Source: Ruminococcus sp. (GTDB taxonomy: Bacteria > Bacillota > Clostridia > Oscillospirales > Ruminococcaceae). Taken from it: DNA of 64,000 nucleotides. The stretch lies in the NCBI GenBank assembly GCA_017961625.1, contig JAGCWY010000056.1:7124-71123 (forward strand), given 5' to 3'. Below, one piece after another: positions 8,882 to 17,183 of the stretch. The notes beneath the pieces are model-generated. The model did not search any database. It was not told the DNA's origin and saw only the letters and a list, made by a program, of their open reading frames with translations. Every line of letters starts with the position of its first letter. Position 1 is the stretch's first letter. The translations under genes were made by a program, and so were the position numbers.

Positions 8882-9216
8882 TCATAAAATTGGCGTTTTT
8901 GGGTGATATCCGGATTTTCAGAAGGCTTTTTCCTGTTTACGGCACAAAAAAGTCAAATAAGCAGAAACGGTAACAGTGCGGATATCTTCGATATACCGTT
9001 GTTTTGACAAATCTAAAATTCTCCCTTCAGTAGACAGAGGCGAAATTATTACAATTTGGAAAAGAAGTTTCAACTTTCACCATATCCGGTACAAAAAGCT
9101 CCCGCTCAGACTGGCCTCGACTTCCTGAATAATTATTTACCAATACAAAAAAAGCAGCCGAAGATGCCAAGTTAGCGTCAGAATAATTAATAATCAGCAG
9201 TTTATACCAGTGAGTA

Positions 9217-9279
9217 TTGCTATTTTTTTTATAATATGTTATAATATTAAGACTGTCGAGGCTAACACGCTGGACAGTC
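9217..9279 (+). promoter_or_regulatory. Promoter and 5' hairpin of ktrB-ktrA
   Basis: TTGCTA (9217-9222) and TATAAT (9240-9245) have 17-base spacing. A 7-bp stem (GACTGTC at 9251-9257 with GACAGTC at 9273-9279, 15-base loop) begins at the predicted transcript start. The leader is under 60 bases, too short for the c-di-AMP (ydaO) riboswitch often found upstream of ktr genes. Confidence 0.65.
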
Positions 9280-9308
9280 CGAAACTGCTTACTATCCGGA
9301 GATAATAT

Positions 9309-10643
9309 ATGAAAAAAGACAAGACACTCCCCAAAAGCCACAACTCGTTCAGAACAATAAGTCTGGGTTTTATAATACTGATACTTACAGGAGCTCTTCT
9401 GCTAATGCTCCCAATATCATCGCGGAGCCGCGCTGTCACTCCTTTCAGGGATACACTTTTCACCGCGATATCCGCCTCCTGTGTGACCGGTCTGGTAGTG
9501 AAAGACACCGCCACCCACTGGTCGTTTTTTGGTCAGGCTGTTATACTGACGCTGATACAAATTGGCGGTATGGGCGTTATAACCATAGGTCTGATGGTAA
9601 CAAGGCTGTCGGGAAAAAGGATAGGGCTGAGCTTTCGCGGCATGATGCAGGATTCAATCTCGGCTCCTCAGGTAGGAGGCATACTCAGCCTGACAAAGTT
9701 CATTCTGAAAACCACTGCCATTATCGAACTGATTGGTGCTGCCTTGCTGTATCCCGTATTTTTCCGGGATATCGGAGCCTTAAAAGGTATATGGTACGCG
9801 CTGTTCCATTCAGTATCAGCTTTCTGTAACGCCGGCTTTGACCTTATGGGTATTAAGGAGCCATTTTCGTCAATGACTGGTTACGGCGGTAATATCTACG
9901 TGAATACAGTGCTAATGCTGCTTATAATCACAGGCGGCATAGGCTTTCTCACATGGGACGATATAGTTCAGCACCGTCACCGGTTCAAGAAATACCGCCT
10001 CCAGACGAAGGTTGTACTTGTGACATCGGGACTGCTGATAATCCTACCTGCCTTATTTTTCTTCTTTGCGGAATACGCAGGCGAGCCTGCGAAGGAAAGA
10101 GTGCTCCATTCACTCTTCCAGTCCGTCACAGCAAGAACGGCAGGCTTCAATACTGCAGACCTTTCAAGAATGCGTGAGCCCTGCGCAATGCTGATGACAG
10201 TGCTCATGCTTATCGGCGGATGTTCAGGCTCAACAGCAGGAGGCATGAAGACCTCAACCGTGGCTGTGCTTTTACTTGCAGCTCTCAGCGTATACCGCCG
10301 CAAAAACGACGTTGAATGCTTCTGCCGCCGTATCCCCGAGGATATCATACGCACGGCAGGCGCTATACTTTTCATGTATATGTCGCTGTTTCTTTCAACA
10401 GGTATAGCTGTGAGCCTGATAGATTCTCTGCCCCTTACAAGCTGCCTGTTTGAAACGGGTTCCGCCCTTGGTACCGCAGGAGTTACCCTCGGCATTACGA
10501 CTTCTCTTTCACTGCCATCCCGTATCATATTGATGATACTCATGTTCGCAGGAAGAGTAGGAGGTCTGACGCTGATATATGCAGCCTTTGCCTCAAACAA
10601 CGAAGCTTCAAGGCTGCCGCAGGAAAAAATAACCGTAGGATGA
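9309..10643 (+). CDS. ktrB: Potassium uptake channel subunit KtrB (TrkH family)
   Basis: 444 residues, membrane protein of the Trk/Ktr/HKT superfamily with four M1-P-M2 units. All four pore-loop selectivity segments with their central glycine are visible: SASCVTGLVV, SAFCNAGFDLM, SVTARTAGFNTAD and SALGTAGVTLGI. It carries K+, probably Na+-coupled, through the cytoplasmic membrane, gated by KtrA encoded 34 bases downstream. The start is ATG at 9309; the purine-rich CCGGAGATAATAT before it is a moderate ribosome binding site. Length fits KtrB. Confidence 0.93.
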   Translation: MKKDKTLPKSHNSFRTISLGFIILILTGALLLMLPISSRSRAVTPFRDTLFTAISASCVTGLVVKDTATHWSFFGQAVILTLIQIGGMGVITIGLMVTRLSGKRIGLSFRGMMQDSISAPQVGGILSLTKFILKTTAIIELIGAALLYPVFFRDIGALKGIWYALFHSVSAFCNAGFDLMGIKEPFSSMTGYGGNIYVNTVLMLLIITGGIGFLTWDDIVQHRHRFKKYRLQTKVVLVTSGLLIILPALFFFFAEYAGEPAKERVLHSLFQSVTARTAGFNTADLSRMREPCAMLMTVLMLIGGCSGSTAGGMKTSTVAVLLLAALSVYRRKNDVECFCRRIPEDIIRTAGAILFMYMSLFLSTGIAVSLIDSLPLTSCLFETGSALGTAGVTLGITTSLSLPSRIILMILMFAGRVGGLTLIYAAFASNNEASRLPQEKITVG

Positions 10644-10677
10644 TAGTTATAATATAAAGACAGACAGGAGAATAATT

Positions 10678-11316
10678 ATGAAATCAGTTCTGATAATAGG
10701 CGCCGGTCAGTTCGGCATACATATTGCAAGGCGTATGTCTCAGCTCCGCTGCGAGATAATGGCTGTTGACAGTGAGGAGGAGCGTATCAACACCATACTC
10801 CCCTTAGTCACCAGCGCTCAGATAGGCGACAGCACTAACGCGGATTTTATGCGCAGTCTTGGCATACCCGACTATGATGTCTGCATAGTTACCATAAGCG
10901 ACAGCTTTCAGGATTCGCTGGAGACGACGGCTCTTCTCAAGGAGCTAGGTGCACGTAAGGTGATCTCTCGTGCGCAGAACGATGTACAGGAAAAGTTCCT
11001 TCTCCGCAACGGAGCCGACGAGACCGTATACCCAGAAAAACAGACTGCTGTACGACTTGCCACAAAGGAGGCGTCTGACGATATCCTCGATGTGTTCCAA
11101 CTAGACCACGACATCAATATCTACGAGGTACGCGTGCCGAAGTCATGGAACAACAGATCTATTGCAGAGCTCGATATCCGCAAGAAGCACCACCTGAATA
11201 TAATAGCAGTACGCGTATCAGATCAGCTCGTCGTACCCATGCCTGACATGGTGTTACATGCCGATGACGCCATACTGCTCCTCGGCAACATAAAAGATAT
11301 ACAGAAAGCATTATAA
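10678..11316 (+). CDS. ktrA: Potassium uptake regulatory subunit KtrA (RCK domain)
   Basis: 212 residues. The N-terminal RCK_N Rossmann domain shows GAGQFG at residues 7-12 and VDSEEERI, the nucleotide-binding signature (ATP/ADP in KtrA). The C-terminal RCK_C (TrkA-C) domain, about 135-212, ends with DDAILLLGNIKDIQK; in relatives this domain binds c-di-AMP. It forms an octameric ring on KtrB dimers. AGGAG precedes the ATG by 8 bases. Operon with ktrB, closed by a hairpin. Confidence 0.93.
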   Translation: MKSVLIIGAGQFGIHIARRMSQLRCEIMAVDSEEERINTILPLVTSAQIGDSTNADFMRSLGIPDYDVCIVTISDSFQDSLETTALLKELGARKVISRAQNDVQEKFLLRNGADETVYPEKQTAVRLATKEASDDILDVFQLDHDINIYEVRVPKSWNNRSIAELDIRKKHHLNIIAVRVSDQLVVPMPDMVLHADDAILLLGNIKDIQKAL

Positions 11317-11320
11317 TAAA

Positions 11321-11356
11321 AGATACCCCGAACTTGTTGCAGAGTTCGGGGTATCT
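11321..11356. terminator. Hairpin between convergent ktrA and lipoprotein genes
   Basis: A perfect 14-bp stem (agataccccgaact and its complement) with an 8-base loop lies five bases after the ktrA stop. U tracts are weak on both sides. It probably ends both converging transcripts. Confidence 0.75.
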
Positions 11357-11419
11357 CTATTAAATCTATTTTACTTAAAGGAGTTGGGGGGTACCTTTAA
11401 ATAAAGCAGCAAATTTATG

Positions 11420-12166
11420 TCAGCCGATAGTCTCGATTATACTTTCCATGTCGGCTGCAGCATTTCCTGTGGCATTTATTACCATTATGAAATTATCGTC
11501 AATCCTTCTTGCGTAAACAACATTGTCGTTGAGCACGCCTGTTCTGACGGCTTTTATGTATTCCTGACCACCTATACTTACGTTCTCTATGGTGTGCTCA
11601 ACTGGATCTCCGCTTTTTTTGTAGTCCTCCTCAAAGCGCCTGTTCAGGAATTCTTCGGCGGGCATATCCGGAGTAAGTGGACATCTGAGCCTTACGTTAT
11701 AGAACCATACATTTATCCTTCCGCCCATATCGCTATAGCAGACCTCTGCGTCCTCGATGCCTGTAAAATATATCTCTTTATCCCTCTCATTCATGAATCT
11801 GGTTGGCATCATATAGTCTGTATAGACTTCCTCAGCGTCAAGAAGTTGAGCACCCTCGGGAGCAGTGAGCCTAATGCCGGCATATTCCGAGGTATATACC
11901 CTTCCATCCACAACCCCGTTAGAAAAGGCTGTTCCAGCGACTGTATCCGCATAAGAAACGATATCGAACGAACTTCCGTCCTGTTCGCTACCGGCAGCGT
12001 TATCTGCTGTAATTGAGTTCTTTTCAGAATCTGCAGCCGCAGTTACAGCGTTTGCCGCTTCAGAAGCCGAATCATACGTATCCTGATCTGTATTCACCTG
12101 TCTGTCGCATGACGGAAGCACACAAACCGCTGCTGCAAGCGCTGTAATGATAGCTGTCTTTTTCAT
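11420..12166 (-). CDS. Lipoprotein of unknown function, paralogue of the one at 38823-39653
   Basis: 248 residues from the ATG at 12166, which has AAGGAAG upstream; a longer frame without an RBS was rejected. A type II signal peptide with lipobox LPSC is followed by an Ala/Ser/Asp linker. The mature domain has EYAGIRLTAPEG, YMMPTRFMNE and VYARRIDDNFIMVI. The same three blocks, in the same order, occur in the lipoprotein at 38823. No family name comes to mind; it is predicted to be anchored on the outer face of the membrane. It is transcribed alone, converging on ktrA. Confidence 0.75.
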   Translation of the reverse strand: MKKTAIITALAAAVCVLPSCDRQVNTDQDTYDSASEAANAVTAAADSEKNSITADNAAGSEQDGSSFDIVSYADTVAGTAFSNGVVDGRVYTSEYAGIRLTAPEGAQLLDAEEVYTDYMMPTRFMNERDKEIYFTGIEDAEVCYSDMGGRINVWFYNVRLRCPLTPDMPAEEFLNRRFEEDYKKSGDPVEHTIENVSIGGQEYIKAVRTGVLNDNVVYARRIDDNFIMVINATGNAAADMESIIETIG

Positions 12167-12306
12167 ATATATTATATCTTCCTTTTGTTTTTTCACGACT
12201 CTTTTGCCGCTCTAATAATATATACGAAACATGAAAACCATTTCAGACATAAATAATAAAAAAATTCAAATTGAATTTACGAAGAGAAAAAATATTAGCT
12301 GTTATT

Positions 12307-13452
12307 TCATATAATACCAGAAAACAACTTTATCGTCCGGAATACCTGCTCAACCGTATCGGCAAGATTATTGCAGGCATTTGTCCTGTCCATTGCCTGC
12401 TCAAGGGTGGTGACCTGCCTCAGCACCGGAAAATATGCGTCAATGCCACTTTTATTTAAAAGCTCAGCTCCTCTTCGGACTGCACCGCAGAAGGCTATTA
12501 CAGGCTTGCCATACCTCCTAGCTGTCCTTGCTATGCATATCGGCGCTTTTCCCATAGCGGTCTGGTTGTCAAGACACCCCTCCCCAGTTATTACTATGTC
12601 GGCTGTCTCTATCTCCGCCTTAAGACCTGTTTCACTCATGATGAGGTCGGCTCCGGATACAAGTACGGCGTTCAAATAGTACATAAGTGCAAATCCAAGC
12701 CCTCCTGCTGCGCCTGTTCCCGGAGCATCAATAGAAGCAGCTGGAGCATACTGTCTTGTGAGATCTGCATAGCGGCGGAGATATCCGTCCATAATACGCA
12801 CGTCTTTGATGTCAGCTCCCTTCTGAGGTGCAAACACCGCGCTGCATCCATTGTCTCCGCAGAGGGGATTTGTAACGTCGCACGCAACACGGAAGCTGCA
12901 CTTTCTCAGCTCAGGTACGACATTATCTGCGTTTATGCTTTCCAGCTGAGAAAGACCTTCCGCACCAAATCCTATCTGATATCCTTTTTTGTCGAGCAGA
13001 TCGAAGCCAAGGGCTTGTAGGCAGCCGCTGCCTCCGTCGTTCGTAGCGCTGCCACCTATACCGATGATAAAGCTACGGCAGCCCTGCCGTATGGCATCAA
13101 GTATCAGCTCCCCCGTACCAAATGTAGTTGTATACATAGGGTCGCGCTCCTCTTCACTGAGCAGAGGAAGTCCCGAAGCTGCTGCCATTTCGATAACGGC
13201 GGTATTGCTGGGAAGTATTCCATAAGACGCACTAATCCGCCTGCCCAGCGGATCGGTCACTTCTACTGTACGAAACCTGCCGTTAAGTCCGGAAACAAGC
13301 GCTTTCACCGTGCCCTCGCCGCCATCAGCAACAGGTTTTATCACGGCCTCAGCGTCTGGGAAAACGCGGCGCAGCCCCTCAGCCGCAGCCATTCCCGCCT
13401 CCACAGAAGTAATACTGCCCTTGAATGAATCTATTGCAATAACTGCTCTCAT
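12307..13452 (-). CDS. Glycerate kinase (GarK/GlxK type)
   Basis: 381 residues from the ATG at 13452; an in-frame GTG four codons earlier lies inside the ribosome binding site (AGAGGTG) and was rejected. Family hallmarks: AIDSFKGS at the N-terminus, PVADGGEGTV near residue 45, IGIGGSATNDGGSG and ITGEGCLDNQTAMGK. It phosphorylates D-glycerate with ATP, feeding glycolysis; the product position (2- or 3-phosphoglycerate) cannot be told from sequence. Its promoter overlaps the divergent promoter of the YaiI operon. Confidence 0.93.
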   Translation of the reverse strand: MRAVIAIDSFKGSITSVEAGMAAAEGLRRVFPDAEAVIKPVADGGEGTVKALVSGLNGRFRTVEVTDPLGRRISASYGILPSNTAVIEMAAASGLPLLSEEERDPMYTTTFGTGELILDAIRQGCRSFIIGIGGSATNDGGSGCLQALGFDLLDKKGYQIGFGAEGLSQLESINADNVVPELRKCSFRVACDVTNPLCGDNGCSAVFAPQKGADIKDVRIMDGYLRRYADLTRQYAPAASIDAPGTGAAGGLGFALMYYLNAVLVSGADLIMSETGLKAEIETADIVITGEGCLDNQTAMGKAPICIARTARRYGKPVIAFCGAVRRGAELLNKSGIDAYFPVLRQVTTLEQAMDRTNACNNLADTVEQVFRTIKLFSGII

Positions 13453-13473
13453 TTTTTCTATCACCTCTAATAT

Positions 13474-13524
13474 ATTATAACATCTACCAGCAGTATTGTA
13501 AATGCTCTACGGGTGTGTTATAAT
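13474..13524. promoter_or_regulatory. Overlapping divergent promoters sharing one -35 hexamer
   Basis: TTGTAA at 13496-13501 is a -35 for the plus strand (17 bases to TATAAT at 13519-13524). Read on the minus strand as TTACAA it is a -35 for glycerate kinase (16 bases to TATAAT at 13474-13479). Only one polymerase could occupy the shared hexamer at a time. Confidence 0.55.
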
Positions 13525-13600
13525 TAGTGTGTCTTCAAAAACAATTTGCATGGCATATTAATTGATGCCAGGCTCATTTTATCCGATACAGAGGTGGATA

Positions 13601-14047
13601 ATGAAAATATTTATTGACGCCGACGGCTGTCCTGTGGTAGGCATCGCAGTTCGTACAGCAGTAAAATACGACGTAGAATGTACCATAATATGTGACACGG
13701 CGCATTCTATAAAGTATGAGGGTGCGAAAACCATAACAGTCGGCAAAGGAGCGGACAGTGCAGACCTCCGCCTGGTGAACCTTGTAAGCGCAGGCGATAT
13801 CGCCGTAACTCAGGACTACGGTCTTGCGGCTATGTGCCTGAGTAGAAAAGCAGTCGTGCTCAATCAGGACGGCCGGCGATATACCGAGGACAATATCTCA
13901 GGGCTTCTCGAATTTCGCGCAGTCTCCGCAAAAATACGCAGGAGTGGCGGTCGTACCAAGGGTATGCCAAAGCGCACCCCTCAGCAGGACAAGGACTTTG
14001 AAAGAGCTCTCAACGAGCTGATAGGAGAAAAAAATGAAGATACTTAA
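13601..14047 (+). CDS. YaiI/YqxD family protein (DUF188)
   Basis: 148 residues from the ATG at 13601 (GAGGTGG six bases upstream). The N-terminal MKIFIDADGCPV is diagnostic for the UPF0178/DUF188 family, a PIN-like nuclease fold of unknown biochemical role. A second acidic block, VTQDYGLAAM, lies near residue 70, and the basic tail GRTKGMPKRTPQQ is also typical. First gene of a tight three-gene operon; it overlaps the next gene by 14 bases. Confidence 0.9.
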   Translation: MKIFIDADGCPVVGIAVRTAVKYDVECTIICDTAHSIKYEGAKTITVGKGADSADLRLVNLVSAGDIAVTQDYGLAAMCLSRKAVVLNQDGRRYTEDNISGLLEFRAVSAKIRRSGGRTKGMPKRTPQQDKDFERALNELIGEKNEDT

Positions 14048-14564
14048 TCTGCACGGCTTCATGGGTGAAGCCGATAACAAGAATTACAAGGCTCTTTGCG
14101 GACTTATTTCTGCGGATGACATTATTTCTCCGCAGCTCAGATATATGGAGACCTCTCCGTCAGAGCTGCTCAGTCAGCTTGCAAATATCGCTGGAAATAA
14201 GGAGCTAATTCTCGTCGGACAGAGCCTCGGAGGCTGGTATGCTGATAAGCTAAGCCGTAGACTCGGACGTCCCTGCATACTTACAAATCCCTGTTACTAT
14301 CCTCACGAGCTGGAACTGATAACTTCCTCCGGTATACCAGCTGATTTTACAAATCAGTATCGGCTACTTACAGACAGCAGCATGAACGAACACGCATACA
14401 CGATTTGCAGCGACAGCGATACGTTACTCCCCGACAATCTCGAAAACTGCATAAAACTGTCCTTGACTGTAAAAAGAGTTCACGGAAGCCACAGTACTAT
14501 CGAGGATATCAGTGTTCATCTTTCGGATATGCTCCGAGCAATAAGACTGGACTGTTTGATATGA
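14034..14564 (+). CDS. YqiA-like alpha/beta-hydrolase (esterase)
   Basis: 176 residues. MKILNLHGFMG starts the alpha/beta-hydrolase fold with the oxyanion-hole HG. GQSLGGWYAD near residue 62 is the nucleophile elbow (G-x-S-x-G) as in YqiA/UPF0227 esterases. HGSHSTIED near residue 147 offers the catalytic His. Substrate unknown. Translationally coupled on both sides: a 14-base overlap upstream and an ATGA overlap with the next gene. Confidence 0.8.
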   Translation: MKILNLHGFMGEADNKNYKALCGLISADDIISPQLRYMETSPSELLSQLANIAGNKELILVGQSLGGWYADKLSRRLGRPCILTNPCYYPHELELITSSGIPADFTNQYRLLTDSSMNEHAYTICSDSDTLLPDNLENCIKLSLTVKRVHGSHSTIEDISVHLSDMLRAIRLDCLI

Positions 14565-15298
14565 AGGAAATAAACATCATAGACGACGCTTTTGCTTATG
14601 GCGGCTTCACCTCTGGAAGCGAAGGTCTATGGACAAGAAATGAGGTAGACGATCCGCCGACCGGCGACTATACAGCTCTCAGCAGAAGGCTCGGCATCCC
14701 CCTATCAGGCTTTATACGCCCATATCAGGCAGGCGGCGACAGAGTTGAGACAGTGACCGCCCTTCACGGCGGCTCCGGAGTAATAAAGGATAATGAGCTC
14801 AGAATGGTCGATGGACTTGTTACTGCCGAAAAAGGGATAGTTCTCAGTGTTATTACTGCGGACTGCGTACCAGTGTACCTAACCGACGCAGCAGCAGGTG
14901 TGATAGGTATTCTACACTGCGGTTGGAGATCGGCGGCAGGAAGAGCTCTCTGCAATACACTGGAACGCATGAATGAGCTCGGAGCCTCCCCTAATGATAT
15001 TCATATCGCCGTCGGACCTCATATATGTCCCTGCTGCTATGAGGTGGGTGCGGAGGTGCTGGCTGAATACGAAAAAATCTTTTCCACCGTAGAACTTAGA
15101 GCTCTTTTCACCAGACAGGGCAACAGGCTACATCTTGACCTTGGACAGGCGATACGCTCGGCTGCGATAGCAGAAGGTATACCTGACGGCAACATCATCT
15201 GCATAGATATATGCACCTGTCATGACAACTCCCTTTTCTCATACAGGCGTGGAGACAGAAGCAGACAGAACTTAGCCTATATCATGATAAAGCAATAA
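14561..15298 (+). CDS. YfiH/PgeF family polyphenol oxidase (laccase-domain protein)
   Basis: 245 residues from the ATG at 14561, overlapping the previous stop as ATGA; a longer upstream frame has no RBS. Family motifs are in order: TADCVPVYL (Cys ligand), HCGWRSAAG (His) and GPHICPCCYEVG. Members act as purine nucleoside phosphorylase/adenosine deaminase (YfiH) or remove mis-incorporated amino acids from peptidoglycan precursors (PgeF). Both are known for the family and the sequence does not choose. A terminator follows. Confidence 0.9.
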   Translation: MKEINIIDDAFAYGGFTSGSEGLWTRNEVDDPPTGDYTALSRRLGIPLSGFIRPYQAGGDRVETVTALHGGSGVIKDNELRMVDGLVTAEKGIVLSVITADCVPVYLTDAAAGVIGILHCGWRSAAGRALCNTLERMNELGASPNDIHIAVGPHICPCCYEVGAEVLAEYEKIFSTVELRALFTRQGNRLHLDLGQAIRSAAIAEGIPDGNIICIDICTCHDNSLFSYRRGDRSRQNLAYIMIKQ

Positions 15299-15304
15299 AA
15301 TATA

Positions 15305-15335
15305 AAAAATGCCCGGCGCACTGACGGGCATTTTT
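15305..15335. terminator. Bidirectional terminator
   Basis: A stem of seven GC-rich pairs (ATGCCCG with CGGGCAT) is extended by A-T pairs and flanked by A and T runs. It sits between the converging yfiH-like operon and the FIST-EAL/PBP operon. Confidence 0.85.
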
Positions 15336-15369
15336 GTTATATATCCTCTTTCTGTGAGCACAGACGGCT

Positions 15370-17163
15370 TTAGCCGCTTGCAGCCTTATTCCTGTACATC
15401 TCGTGAATACTTCCCTTTTCGCTGATGCGAAGGTCGTTTATGTAAAAGCTTCTCCCTATTTGTAATGCAAGGAACTCTCCTCTGCTGAAAATATCCTCGG
15501 TAAGCTCAGAGAGCAGTATACCATATATGCGATCACTATAAAATATCGGGAAGGCGGCAAAGCCCTTGCATTTTGAAGAGAGCTCGTTCCTTGTGAATAT
15601 GTCGGACAGCAGACAGTCCTGTCTCTCATTTGCAAGTATATACATATCCCCAGATTTAATAACACAGTAAAGTCTTATATGCTTTGGAAATACTAACTCC
15701 TCAGTCCTTGAATACACCACTGCCTCATTAAAGACGTATATGACAGAGTTCTTCAGTCCGAGCTTACTTATAGAATGTGCTATGCTGTCATTCTTAAGGT
15801 CAATTGTTCCATCATCCACCATGTCGGCGATAAGGAAATCATGGAATTTCTCTCTCATATCGATGAGGTACGAAATCTGTTTTATGCTCCGCTCTGAAAT
15901 TGAAATGATAGCCTTATCCTTCATTCGCGAGAAAAGGCGATTCACCATTACATTAGCGGCAACAGAAACCTTTCCAGAATTCATACTGCTTTGCAGACGC
16001 TCGATACTCTTTATTAGCTTTGCAGCGTCGGTATAGTTCATGGCTCCCTTTTCAAAGAAAATATCTATGAGTATGCATATCTCATTATAGGATTCAAGGC
16101 TCATATACTTCCGCTTCTGTGAGAGAAGTATCCTCGATATGAACTCGTAGAAAAGCCTTTTCAGATTGACGTTTTCCCTGCGCATATACTCGTTTTTATA
16201 CCTGTAGAAGCAGTCATCAAACATACGGTATATGAAGGAGGGATCGCCCTTTGTCATTTCCGTTGCGGAATAATCATACATCTCGTAGAAAAGGGATTCA
16301 CGTCCGTAAAGCCTTGTCTGAACAAGTGCAGAACCATTCTCGATACCGTTGAACTTATCTATGAGCAGTTCAAGAGCCTTCTGACCGAGGGTACAGCTGT
16401 CACAGCCAATAGACGACAAAGACGGTATCATTTCAGAAGCCATTCGGGTATTGTCAAATCCAAAAACAAGTATGTTCCTGCCGGGAACAAGCCCCCTTTC
16501 CTCCATAGCAACATACAAGCCCTTTGCAGCTGCGTCGGTGACGCAAAATATCGCTTGTGCATCAGGATTCCTGTCAAGGAGCTTTCCTGCCTCTTCGACA
16601 CAGTTCTCGGACATATCCGTATTTATAAAATTTTTTTCGGAAAAGGCTATTCCGTTCTCCTCAAGACATCTTATGAATATTTCCTTTCTCAGAATAGAGT
16701 CAAGATTGTCAACTCTTCCGCCCAGCATACATAACCTAGAAAGTCCGTCTATATTCACTAAGTAATCTACCGCTTCACGGATACCGCTCTCGTTATCATA
16801 GCTGACAGTCGTAACGTTTTCTATGTCAGTAGCGATAAATACATTCGGCACCTTTTTGAAATCAGCTATAAGACTTTCATCTATAGTATTTCTCTTATTG
16901 CTGCTGAGATTACCGATATGTACTATAAAACCGTCAAAATTGCACACCTCTCCTAGTTTCAGTATCGTATTGTAGACCTCGTTGTAAGCACATATATCGT
17001 CATAAGGCAACTCGGGATTATAGTACCTTCCAGGCAGTACCACTAGCCTGATATCCTTGTTCTCAGGTATTGCCTCCATTACGTTACTGATAAGCTCCTT
17101 TGAAAAATCCGCAAAAATATCCTCCAATACCATACCGACAACGGTTATGTTTTTTCCCTTCAT
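15370..17163 (-). CDS. LacI-type periplasmic-binding-protein-like sensor with GAF-like C-terminal domain, no output domain
   Basis: 597 residues without a signal peptide, so cytoplasmic. Residues 1-290 have the PBP1/LacI ligand-binding fold (ITVVGMVLEDIF, FDGFIVHIGN, DAQAIFCVTDAAAKGL, NILVFGFDNTRMASE). Residues 290-430 are helical. About 450-580 looks GAF-like, ending AAFPIFYSDRIYGILLSEL. In related clostridial proteins this layout is normally followed by GGDEF; here the chain stops shortly after the GAF-like part. There is no helix-turn-helix at the N-terminus either. A G-rich RBS precedes the ATG, 20 bases behind the FIST-EAL gene, so the two are co-transcribed. A ligand-responsive partner for the EAL protein is an inference. 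Confidence 0.75.
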   Translation of the reverse strand: MKGKNITVVGMVLEDIFADFSKELISNVMEAIPENKDIRLVVLPGRYYNPELPYDDICAYNEVYNTILKLGEVCNFDGFIVHIGNLSSNKRNTIDESLIADFKKVPNVFIATDIENVTTVSYDNESGIREAVDYLVNIDGLSRLCMLGGRVDNLDSILRKEIFIRCLEENGIAFSEKNFINTDMSENCVEEAGKLLDRNPDAQAIFCVTDAAAKGLYVAMEERGLVPGRNILVFGFDNTRMASEMIPSLSSIGCDSCTLGQKALELLIDKFNGIENGSALVQTRLYGRESLFYEMYDYSATEMTKGDPSFIYRMFDDCFYRYKNEYMRRENVNLKRLFYEFISRILLSQKRKYMSLESYNEICILIDIFFEKGAMNYTDAAKLIKSIERLQSSMNSGKVSVAANVMVNRLFSRMKDKAIISISERSIKQISYLIDMREKFHDFLIADMVDDGTIDLKNDSIAHSISKLGLKNSVIYVFNEAVVYSRTEELVFPKHIRLYCVIKSGDMYILANERQDCLLSDIFTRNELSSKCKGFAAFPIFYSDRIYGILLSELTEDIFSRGEFLALQIGRSFYINDLRISEKGSIHEMYRNKAASG

Positions 17164-17183
17164 TCACACACCCCCCACTGTCA

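Noticed and set aside
9000..9308. c-di-AMP (ydaO) riboswitch upstream of ktrB
   Set aside because: The predicted transcript start leaves under 60 bases of leader, and no ydaO core sequence is visible.
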